The notes below the pieces were generated by a model, which was not told the DNA's origin, made no database searches, and saw only the letters and a list, made by a program, of their open reading frames with translations. A stretch of 60,912 bases of DNA from Metabacillus niabensis. GTDB taxonomy: Bacteria > Bacillota > Bacilli > Bacillales > Bacillaceae. Both the position numbers and the translations under genes were made by a program. The stretch's first letter is position 1. Every line of letters begins with the position of its first letter. The stretch covers positions 1 to 60,912 of the forward strand of contig NZ_JAIVLH010000027.1 of the NCBI RefSeq assembly GCF_020524345.1, written 5' to 3'. This document shows, piece by piece, positions 39,601 through 47,434 of the stretch.

Positions 39601-41355
39601 ACAAGTAGTATTTAATAAGAATATTGCCCTGAATAATAATTTGTATTCATCTCTAGTTAACATGGGTTTTATAAGGTTTATTGAAATTTGATTATCTTCA
39701 ATGCTCATTAAAGTTATCAAAATCTCATCTTGCCAAATTGAAGAAATTTCACTCGTATAAAATACTTCTATAATAAAATCTTTAATATCTTCTGTTTTTT
39801 GTACCAACTTATCTTTAAGCCATAAACGAAGATTTTTTCTCACAACTAAACTGTCACCAATCTCTTCAAAAAAGCTTTTACAGTCCTCTTTCTTAATATA
39901 TAAATTTTCAAATATATGTTTTAATACAATTTCTTCGTAGATATCATGACTCAAGGAATATCCTCTCATAACTTCATCATAGAATATTATTTCATCTTCC
40001 CTGAGTGCCGCAATTGCTTCTGAATCATCATATAGTTGATATTCATAGTAATATACACCCTTATTCGCACAAGATAGGACAATATTACAAATAGTCTTTT
40101 CTCTACGAATATCCAACTCTCTATAATGATTAGTATTTTTAATTTTATACGTCCATATACTTTCTATAAATTGTTCAATTGTTGAAATATCGCTATTATT
40201 TCCACAAGCTATCTCAATATATAAATTTAGATAAAACAAATTACAAATTAGATTAATATAGGATTCTTCTTTCGGAAGGGGAAAATCTGAATCCTTTAAT
40301 AAATATTGTAATTTTTGTTTTGACAAAGTCTCTATCTTTAATTCTTGATATCTTACCCCATGTAAAAAAGTATTAATAAAATTATCCTTGTGTACTGTCC
40401 TTACTGTAAAAATAATTTTCCATCCATACTTAATCGATAAGTTCACAAACTCATTAAATGTATCTCGGTTATTCATCACTAAAACTTTTTCGGTGGAATC
40501 AATCAAACAAACTTTATTTTCTTCGTCTTGGAAAAGCTTTAAATAATCTTCAAAAGTATACTCTCCAAATCTCCTTGAGAACTCTGCAAAAGTAGTAACA
40601 TCAAAATCTGTCGCTTTAAAAGCGATATTAGCTCCATTTTCATTTTCTAATAAATCTTTTGCAAAGCCCGACTTACCCGATCCCCCCTCACCATAAATAA
40701 TTAAACATGGAATTTCTGACTGATAAAAAGAGTGGATATCAAAATCATTATTATTATTATTTATTTTAATGATTTGGTCTCTATATCTTATAGTTGACTT
40801 TATATTCTCTAATTTACTTTGACTATGAAGTTTAACTTGAGCTAAGTACCCTTTAATTCCTGAATCTGGATTAAAAAAATAATCTCTAATAAGTTCCAAT
40901 TCAGGTCTCATTAACATTATCTCGAAATTACTTTTGACTCTCCATTCCACAAGAATATCTCTCTCAAGACCATATTGTTCAATTTCTGTTTGATATTCAG
41001 GCTTTACAGCATCTTTCTTACTACTTGCACTCAATTCTTTATTCGTATAAATTATAAATCTATCAATTTCAGAATATTTAGTTTTTGCGCCCTTAATAGC
41101 ATTTTTTAATTCTGTTTTTTTATCAGCAATACTAGTACCTGCATCGTAATATTTCGCCTGAAATCCAATACATCCTTCTCCAATTGTTACAGGTAAAGTT
41201 TCCACATACGGCTGATTAAAGTATCTAAATATTCCTGTTTCGATTTTAAACTCATGACAAAAGAGTATATAAGCTAAATGTTCAAATACATCTCTAGCCT
41301 TCTCAGTAAATTTATATTGAAACACATCCCAATTAATAGCTATATCTTTATACAT
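36649..41355 (-). CDS. Very large protein with N-terminal Mrr-like nuclease motif and STAND-type NTPase (Avs-like)
   Basis: 1568 residues. Around residues 59-70 GEGCIGFQAKYY fits the Q-x-K form of a PD-(D/E)xK (Mrr-like) nuclease core. A P-loop GEGGSGKSG lies at 222-230 with a likely Walker B strand VCLIDSTEK at 282-290. The remaining ~1200 residues are helical and rich in Leu/Ile/Trp, as expected for a sensor domain of repeats. Size and order match the Avs family of anti-phage STAND NTPases (nuclease-STAND-repeat sensor, Avs4 type being near this length), which detect conserved phage proteins and then degrade DNA. Only 11 bp separate its start from the tnsE stop, so it is probably co-translated with the transposition genes. 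Avs assignment is by architecture only. Confidence 0.75.
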   Translation of the reverse strand: MYKDIAINWDVFQYKFTEKARDVFEHLAYILFCHEFKIETGIFRYFNQPYVETLPVTIGEGCIGFQAKYYDAGTSIADKKTELKNAIKGAKTKYSEIDRFIIYTNKELSASSKKDAVKPEYQTEIEQYGLERDILVEWRVKSNFEIMLMRPELELIRDYFFNPDSGIKGYLAQVKLHSQSKLENIKSTIRYRDQIIKINNNNNDFDIHSFYQSEIPCLIIYGEGGSGKSGFAKDLLENENGANIAFKATDFDVTTFAEFSRRFGEYTFEDYLKLFQDEENKVCLIDSTEKVLVMNNRDTFNEFVNLSIKYGWKIIFTVRTVHKDNFINTFLHGVRYQELKIETLSKQKLQYLLKDSDFPLPKEESYINLICNLFYLNLYIEIACGNNSDISTIEQFIESIWTYKIKNTNHYRELDIRREKTICNIVLSCANKGVYYYEYQLYDDSEAIAALREDEIIFYDEVMRGYSLSHDIYEEIVLKHIFENLYIKKEDCKSFFEEIGDSLVVRKNLRLWLKDKLVQKTEDIKDFIIEVFYTSEISSIWQDEILITLMSIEDNQISINLIKPMLTRDEYKLLFRAIFLLNTTCRIINNDFWNKILTSEEQKSANLYRSTKPTGAGWGYIFNFIYENLTTIEWKPQNIMLVIECLYNWTSHNVKGSETKHAGLIALYLYNKVKADESLIYKLNDKKIEKINNVILSSAWEIDSELSIIVEEVTTDTDFNHLHKYYDLCVQGLTNVYNCGNLVDSNPKLVFDLANKYWFFKKDSVFYSPREIEDAFGLNDSTSHDYYPSSAFQTPIFRLLQSSPWETIDFIIDLFNKITIDYSNSELVEKYDELLTIKINLPNGKEIEQVASERLWLMHRGTYPAPNLLESILMALERWLLFVFKEIPGVIEKICIKLLSSQSAALTSVVVSLVEAYPQKLFNIACILISSKEIFILDNIRAVKEFGSNFLKGVVPANKLYEDERIRTNNQDFRKKRLEDVILEYQLNLEKLPIEVLENRNKILYSQLDKVFEKIEQFEEEYQFAYYRMDIRKIKPDTDNSFEKDGHTYVPLVTELPASLVEIHNETEEKNRKIFNRNDLYMWAIARFEHKKDSEKYIDYENNPLKALGEAREIWESKNNEYFYLQKYAPIYVFAILIRDYKELISEDDYHYCKDSILNYIELNIESGNVIQSGSGFEAAINIFPLIISNGDMSDISLKKSIELLLILILDSNKLVIQSFATKMWEQNFKIASGIFCGYVELKPLYDSEVSIYNGISSIEFINKNQHVINNIIKNVYAIPNDFSNLSYNSLLNLNMLLAPTNEITVMKSIEIGKNIWEVLFEKRHKRREDVVANIETEMEYIKWLAKYLMCISLEEQKKLIRAFEPFINSCESFEWLLRDIILKQDEMDKYDEFWNIWNNIHPIIISLCKKTEERDRTVSSREYHDDIHQIVITYLFAFHWWNDKIKSWHSLKKDDHLFFRYISYELGYKPGVLYAIGRVLNTVGYNNYLSQGIDWLCEIINNNPHLEQKKLEVNTEYYIEEYMQRYILENRLSFKKKPALRNKVIVVLNFLVNRGSTVSYMLRESIV

Positions 41356-41366
41356 AACATTACCTC

Positions 41367-42896
41367 TTAATAAATTTTTCTAATTATTGCTTTAGCTCTA
41401 TGCCTAAAATCTTTCTTTCCATGCCGTAAAGTCAAAAAATTTATTTTGTTAAAATGTAACCCTTCCTTATCCCAAGTTCTATGACTATCAATTAATCCAT
41501 TTAAAATTTGATGATAACAATAGCTTTTATTCTGCTGGTTATTAATGAAACATATTAAAGTTGATAATGCTCTGTCTTCACGCTCTACTTCAATCACGCT
41601 GACTTTTTTATTTGGAAATAGCTTGATCTCAGCAATCACATACTTCCTTTCAGTAACACCATCACTCAAATAAACAAACCTTTTTATATCAGAAAACTCC
41701 TTCAAACTCCCTTGAATCACATTTATCGACTGCACTTCAGAATAATTTTCTAATACCTTTAATACTTTAATAAACTCTCCCAATTCTCCTTGTACTTGAA
41801 TATCGTAAAGGGATTTATTTTCTAATCCCTTAGCAACCTTACTTCCACCAACATCCGAAGTAGATCTTCTACCTTGATCATCAATAAAATATCTTTTAGT
41901 ATTTTCATTCTCAAAGTTACGCTGTTTATTAGAATTCCTCCGTATTTTTGTTACTTTCGGTAGCTTCACATACTCATGCACTTGATTGTCCATTTCTATC
42001 AAGTCAAAGTTATCTGTCGTTCCTTCAACGTCTTCATCAAGCGCTAATTCATTTTGTTGACTACCATTACTGTTTTGGCTATGTAGGGTGTACTTTTTCG
42101 CTTCTCCTGACTTCTCAGTTTGTATGATTTCAGGGTGTGAAAATGAAATTTCACTATAAGGAATTTGTTTGTTCTTAACATTGGTGATTCTAAGGATTGT
42201 GCCACCATTTGAACTTAGTTTAACAATCGCTTTAATTGTTATTGGCTTTGTAAATAACCAATCAAACTTTACTATACCTGTATTGATAAATGTATAGGCT
42301 ACATTTTCAAATACTCTTCTTAAATCTTGATTTGAAAGTAACCAAACTAATTGATAGAGAAAATTGTCTTTTGTGTATTTGCGATGATACAGTGATGAAA
42401 AATCTAGATGAATTTTATTCGCTTCGTATTGCTCAATAAAATATTGTGGAAAGGAATTTGTTTCAAACAGTCGATAAAGTAAAAAGCGATTTGGTGCTAG
42501 AATACTTCGTACGACTTCAATCAACGGAAGAACATAGTTTTTATTATTAGAAGAAACGATAAAGCTACGTGACATATCTTTATCAAGTGTACCGTAAATG
42601 CTCCATTCTTTCTCGAAATAGCTTACAGTATTAGGATAAATGGTCATTTCAACTTCTTTTGCCTCTGCTGGTGCGATACTTTTTCTTATATCGCCATTCA
42701 TATAGTAATGTTGGATTGCTAATGCTGGCAACGTCCCCCAGTCTGCCAATACCCTTTCTGTTTTCCCTTTAGCTTTGAAATATGCATAAATCATAATTTT
42801 TTTAGATTGCCAAAAAGGAGAGCTTAGCCATACTAATTGCGCTTTCTCTCCATTTTTGAACGGCCAATTATCCAATTTAACTTGTTGTTTGCTCAT
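41367..42896 (-). CDS. tnsE: TnsE transposition targeting protein
   Basis: 509 residues, close to Tn7 TnsE (538). Shared features as remembered: YVLPLIEVVRSIL followed by NRFLLYRLFETNS, QLVWLLSNQDLRRVFEN, the GG-containing TSDVGGSKVAKG segment, and VIEVEREDRALSTLI. TnsE directs TnsABC to replicating DNA and conjugal plasmids through the sliding clamp. The start overlaps the tnsD end by 20 bp. A TnsE in a Gram-positive element means the plasmid-seeking pathway may be present in addition to glmS targeting. Confidence 0.85.
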   Translation of the reverse strand: MSKQQVKLDNWPFKNGEKAQLVWLSSPFWQSKKIMIYAYFKAKGKTERVLADWGTLPALAIQHYYMNGDIRKSIAPAEAKEVEMTIYPNTVSYFEKEWSIYGTLDKDMSRSFIVSSNNKNYVLPLIEVVRSILAPNRFLLYRLFETNSFPQYFIEQYEANKIHLDFSSLYHRKYTKDNFLYQLVWLLSNQDLRRVFENVAYTFINTGIVKFDWLFTKPITIKAIVKLSSNGGTILRITNVKNKQIPYSEISFSHPEIIQTEKSGEAKKYTLHSQNSNGSQQNELALDEDVEGTTDNFDLIEMDNQVHEYVKLPKVTKIRRNSNKQRNFENENTKRYFIDDQGRRSTSDVGGSKVAKGLENKSLYDIQVQGELGEFIKVLKVLENYSEVQSINVIQGSLKEFSDIKRFVYLSDGVTERKYVIAEIKLFPNKKVSVIEVEREDRALSTLICFINNQQNKSYCYHQILNGLIDSHRTWDKEGLHFNKINFLTLRHGKKDFRHRAKAIIRKIY

Positions 42897-44737
42897 CGTT
42901 TTTCACATCCTGCTTTTGCTGCACATAGTTCTCTAAATATGGCTTAATCTCATAGAAATGATGCGATTTCATTGCTGCTATCCTCTGCACCTTCCATAAA
43001 ATAACTGGCTCATCCTTCATTATCATTCGGTCAATTACTATACAACAACGGCGAATTTGAAATTGTTGAACAGATTCTGTAATCTCTGAAAGAAGCCTTT
43101 CAGTTTTCGGTAGTTTATCTAAATGTCGTTCTAAATTTGCTAAAATACCGAACTGTCTGCCAATTAAAGAAAGTGTAATACGGACAGACTTCTCTAACTT
43201 TAATAATTCTTTATATAGCCTTTTTATTTTTACTACATACTCTTGATCTCTTTTAGACCAGTCCACTATTTTAGTAGGCTGCTGTTTCTTTTGACTAGAA
43301 GGGCAAAACATCCAGTAGCCATTCTTTATCATGTCGATATAAGAAAATGTATTGTTTCTTACATTTCTCACGCAATTTAGTCCGAGGTAATTGTGGAAAC
43401 TTTTGAATAATCTTCACAATCTCCTGTTTATACTTTGCCATCAGCTCTTGATTGAGTTCTGACGCTTCTTTCCTTATTTCGACACTATTCGATAAATACC
43501 TTTTTACTGTTTTAGAATCTACACCCAGTTCTCTTGTTATTGCTCTAATACTTAAATCATCTTCAGCTAGTTGCTTTAGTTTACCTTGCCATACATGTCC
43601 AAATTGCTTTACTCTACCTATACGAGAACAGTCTTCTGATGACTTGTCAGGACCCTTCCTAGCATAAATAAAGCCGCAAACGCATTTAAAAGTTCCAATT
43701 GGAGCATTTGTTTTAAAATCTCTTGTTACTTCAACAGATGGTATAACTAGCTTCTGATAATGCGATGCAGCTCTATTTAAACATGGAAATGGGCCCTTAC
43801 CAAAAGGGCCTATATCAGTTTTTAAATCTATGAAATCATCTATATCTTGTTCTAAAAAATATAGCATTAATAAATGTCGAAAAGGATGCACATGACGCTT
43901 CATATTTCGTGTAAGCACTTTTAGCCAATTATATTCATCAGCAACATCCACTACACTTTCAAATTGTGCTAATAAATCAACAGATAACTTCTGTTTAAAT
44001 TTCTCATAAAGTTCTTTTTGTCGAATACGGTTAGATGATGTAACCAATTTTAAATCTCTTAATAATCCAAGATATTTCTGTGAAACGTCTTGCCTTGACA
44101 ATAAATGCAATGGCTGCTGCAACAGCTTATATGATTGTTTTGCTAAATGAATTTTTATTTCTGCATAAGGATCAACTTCATAAATATGTACTAAATCCAT
44201 CTGTTCTATTTCAAATCGTATAAACTCAATTCTGCTCACTACATTCGGTGTTACGGGATATTTCCTTAAAGGAACTTCATGATGTGGGCAATAATCAATT
44301 CCTTGTAGCTGATGTTCTCTGTGAATATAAGGCTCACCATACTGCTCTACATCTCCTTTTGCACATGACGTACAATAATACAGCCCCTCCTTTCTGCAAA
44401 TACTACCCGCAACTATTCCTAGTCTTGCATAAAGACCTTGTCCACCCTCTGCAACATCTTGTGAAATTTCCTGCTGACGCTCTTTAGAAAGGAACATAGC
44501 ATAGTAAGGATAAATTGTATGATTAGCTAATATGTTTTCAATCGAGTAATGACCACCTAATTTCTCTGCCAAAATCAAAAAATGGCTTCCAATCTCTATA
44601 CTCGATATCACAGAACGACTCCCAAACAACTCTTCCAACGTATCTTTACAATCAAGATTGCCACTATAAAAGTGATACCGTGCAATGGATGAATACAACA
44701 ACTCATCTGGATATGGATTTGTGAAGAAGGGTAGCAT
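42877..44737 (-). pseudogene. tnsD: TnsD/TniQ target selector, split by a one-base frameshift
   Basis: The first frame (44737-43295, 480 residues) begins MLPFFTNPYPDELLYSS and has the TniQ zinc site (YYCTSCAKG ... YCPHH) and a GVDSKTVKRYL helix-turn-helix. It stops at TAG (43295). The missing C-terminus continues in the next frame (within 43371-42877) from SSQKKQQPTKIVDWSKRD to the end, including the conserved LDKLPKTERLL and FQIRRCCIVI. Removing one C from CCC at 43301-43303 restores one frame of about 619 residues. TnsD binds the 3' end of glmS and recruits TnsABC. Real mutation, sequencing error and programmed +1 shift cannot be separated here. Confidence 0.85.
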
Positions 44738-44747
44738 GTAATCACTC

Positions 44748-46517
44748 CTAAAATATCGAGTTCTCTATTTGAAAATTTAAATACTCTGCTATTTTTTCTA
44801 ACTCTTCTTTAGGCGTTCCAATTGGATCCCACCAACCTAATGCTTCGTCACTTAGTCCAACTATTTTAGAAATTAATATGTCTGCGTTATAATAATAGGG
44901 GGAATAAATTACTTGAGATTCTCTATTTTGATTTTTTATCATAAAAATATCTGCTTCGTCTCTATCTCCGTTATAATCTGGCAGAATTTCGAATACATCA
45001 TTTAGATGTGGGCTGTCATCAATTATGAATATTTTATTCAAATGGTAATATCTATCGTCTTTGTAATAATTAAGGAGCAATGTTTCAGTAAATAATTTAT
45101 AAGTACAATCGACTTGATTTAAGTACATCTCTAAATTAGTAATTCTATTATAGAAAAACTCATATCTGTTGCTAAATAGAAGAATTTTGATATTATCAAT
45201 TTCAAACTCTTTTTCTATCCTTTTGCATATTCCCATTAAAATTTCTGAACTATCAAAACTAACATTTAAACCGTTATAAAAATTTCTTAGTTCTAAGATT
45301 TTTGATTCCAAATATTCAAAATTGACAATGATTATATTTTCATACTCCTCTATCTGAGATTTAAAAACACCGCTTATTTCAATAGGAACCTGAATACTTT
45401 CTAAAGGATAATCAAAATGTTCATATTCAAAATCTACATCCCAAATATTTTCTACATTCTCTATTAATTGATCTCTAGGAATGTAATTAACAGGCGATGT
45501 GTCTAGATAATTAAAAGGAATAATAAATTTCTCATCATTCTTGTTCTTTAATAAAAACTTTTCTAATAAAAAAGGCGAAGTAAATAATTCAGTTTTAGCA
45601 GCTTTTTTACCTTTTCGTTGGAACATTCTCATTAGAGCTGTATGTGCATATTTATAGATATCACAGAAATAGATATTATTATATTCAAAACTGTAAAAGA
45701 CTACATATCTAGGTATATAAGATGTTATAGATTTATGTGTAAACCTAGACATTTTTCTAAATTCAATTTCATCCATTTCCTTATGTTTAAATAATTTCGT
45801 TAATCCTGTAAAATCCGAACCTGTAATGATACTATTTTTTCTTATTATAACATTTATTAACTTTTTATTTTCGAACTTCTCATCATAAAAGAAATATAAT
45901 AAATCATCATTCCATTCTATTTCCTTATGTATACAAACACCACAAAAAGCTCCCCCTACACCGTAATCTAAAAAGTTATTTTTTATGGATAGCATTTGTA
46001 AATAGACTGTAGCTGCAGTTAATTTTTTTCTTGGCTCATAGCTTGGATCAGGATATGTTACCGCAAAATCTTGCATTAAATTATTTAAATCTGGTATTTT
46101 ACTCCCACTGCCTATAGCTATATAACGATCTATTTCCTTAAATCCATAATTATTCAAATGATATAATTTATTATTTTCATTTTTCACTCCTAAAATTAAT
46201 TCTGACTCAACTAATATCTCTGGTAAATAACTTATAATTTGTTCAAGTGTTAAATGGTCTATCATTAAATCTAAATAATTTTTCACATCTTCAAAAATCC
46301 TCACATTTTTTCCTGCATAAGCAACTACAATATTATTTTTCACATCAATTTTTGTATCTGTCTCTGCAATAAAATAAGAGTTATATTCTCCGTAGAGTTC
46401 CCCTACACTCGATAATGTTGCTTCCCTTTCAAAAGCAGTTTCTGATTTCGCTGACGTAAGTGAATCTGCAACAATATAAATTTCGTCATCAAATTTCCAA
46501 GCAAAGCAATACGTCAT
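44748..46517 (-). CDS. Proteasome-like Ntn-hydrolase domain protein, transposon cargo
   Basis: 589 residues. The first ~230 read like a proteasome beta/HslV fold: Thr2 directly after Met (MTYCFAWKF), IYIVADSLTS with Asp18 at the family Asp position, Lys56 in the TKIDVK strand, NIVVAYAGK, then DRYIAIGSGS and DYGVGGAFCGVCI. If Met is removed, Thr becomes the N-terminal nucleophile as in HslV. The remaining ~350 residues, rich in Tyr/Phe/Asp, match nothing I know. No ATPase unfoldase is adjacent. GGGAGG lies 8 nt ahead of the ATG. It sits between the broken gene and tnsD, 10 bp from tnsD, so in the tns operon. Function unknown; protease, peptidase or amidohydrolase are possible. Confidence 0.65.
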   Translation of the reverse strand: MTYCFAWKFDDEIYIVADSLTSAKSETAFEREATLSSVGELYGEYNSYFIAETDTKIDVKNNIVVAYAGKNVRIFEDVKNYLDLMIDHLTLEQIISYLPEILVESELILGVKNENNKLYHLNNYGFKEIDRYIAIGSGSKIPDLNNLMQDFAVTYPDPSYEPRKKLTAATVYLQMLSIKNNFLDYGVGGAFCGVCIHKEIEWNDDLLYFFYDEKFENKKLINVIIRKNSIITGSDFTGLTKLFKHKEMDEIEFRKMSRFTHKSITSYIPRYVVFYSFEYNNIYFCDIYKYAHTALMRMFQRKGKKAAKTELFTSPFLLEKFLLKNKNDEKFIIPFNYLDTSPVNYIPRDQLIENVENIWDVDFEYEHFDYPLESIQVPIEISGVFKSQIEEYENIIIVNFEYLESKILELRNFYNGLNVSFDSSEILMGICKRIEKEFEIDNIKILLFSNRYEFFYNRITNLEMYLNQVDCTYKLFTETLLLNYYKDDRYYHLNKIFIIDDSPHLNDVFEILPDYNGDRDEADIFMIKNQNRESQVIYSPYYYNADILISKIVGLSDEALGWWDPIGTPKEELEKIAEYLNFQIENSIF

Positions 46518-46581
46518 TTTCCATTCCTCCCAAAGTAAAATAGTTCCCCATCTCCACAGTCATTATCAAAAGCAAAAACCA

Positions 46582-46622
46582 AACAACTCTTCTGAGTATG
46601 AGTTTGTTAAGAAGGGTAGCAT
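46582..46622 (-). pseudogene. Diverged remnant of a tnsD 5' end
   Basis: From an ATG at 46622, 41 bases match the start of tnsD at 35 positions and encode MLPFLTNSYSEELF beside MLPFFTNPYPDELL in tnsD. A TAGGA ribosome-site-like string lies ahead of both starts. After this stretch similarity stops and the leader of the proteasome-like gene begins. Confidence 0.8.
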
Positions 46623-46634
46623 CAATTTAATGTC

Positions 46635-47434
46635 CTAATTAATTGGTTTAATGTATTCCATTAGCTCTAAACCGATATTTGTTAATTTACACACTGCAAT
46701 AGCTCTATCATATTTATGTGTCTCAATTAATCCAAGGTTTTGTAATTCTATTACACTGTGTTTAATTCTTTCAAGCTTTGTAGTATCAGTAATTCCTTTA
46801 GATTTACTATAAGACGCCGTAGACTCTGTATAGAAATTCGATGTAACTCTTGTCCCAAAAGTTGTTGAAGTCGATAAATTCATTGGTGGCCAATTAGTTG
46901 AATCAGAAATAGTTGTTAATGCTTGTGGAGTAAGTCTTTCAATCTGTCCTAAGGAATACTTATGCTTTTCGAATAGTTCTCCAAATCTCCCATCATCCAC
47001 TATCTTTTTTTAAGCGCTTGATAAATGCTTTGTTAGCTCTGGATCTGGTGGAGATTCACCTACTATACGTAATATTTTATTAAACAAAGTATTACCTTGT
47101 GGATTTGTAATAAAAGATTGTAATTGTTGTATAGCTATTGATTGCTCATCAGTTTGATTAAAATATTGTTCTAACAAAATCATCTTTTTCACTTCACTAA
47201 TATTTTGATTCACATCTTCATTCCAATTTATAACCGTAGTAATTACATCTCCTATAGGCCCTAATAGAGATAAACCTTTATCCCTAATATTTTTAATAGT
47301 TTCCTTTTGTTCATTTGCAGATAAGTCATTTTTCTCTACTCTAGACTCTAAAGATTGCTTTTCAATTTGTAAGTATTGATCTGTATTTTTCGATGAATTC
47401 TAACTTTTGTTTCTTATCCACTCTTTTTATTCAT
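46635..47434 (-). pseudogene. Broken gene directly downstream of tnsC
   Basis: An ATG overlaps the tnsC stop (TAATG), the usual coupled start. The frame then breaks: removing one A from each of two short A runs (near 47423 and 47391) joins MNKRVDKKQKLEFIEK to NTDQYLQIEKQSLESRVEKND, after which the frame is open to an in-frame TAA at 47010, and continues (KKIVDDGRFGELFEK...) to 46635. Restored length is about 265 residues. The C-terminal ~80 residues (LERIKHSVIELQNLGLIETH ... LTNIGLELMEYI) look like a winged helix. Family not recognised. Confidence 0.7.

Noticed and set aside
43301..43303. Programmed +1 frameshift in tnsD as the main explanation
   Set aside because: No upstream Shine-Dalgarno-like stimulator or rare-codon context was evident, and the neighbouring gene shows ordinary decay; kept only as an alternative.
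46635..47434. Abi-alpha/DUF4393 assignment for the broken gene after tnsC
   Set aside because: General layout is reminiscent but no motif match convinced me; left as unrecognised.
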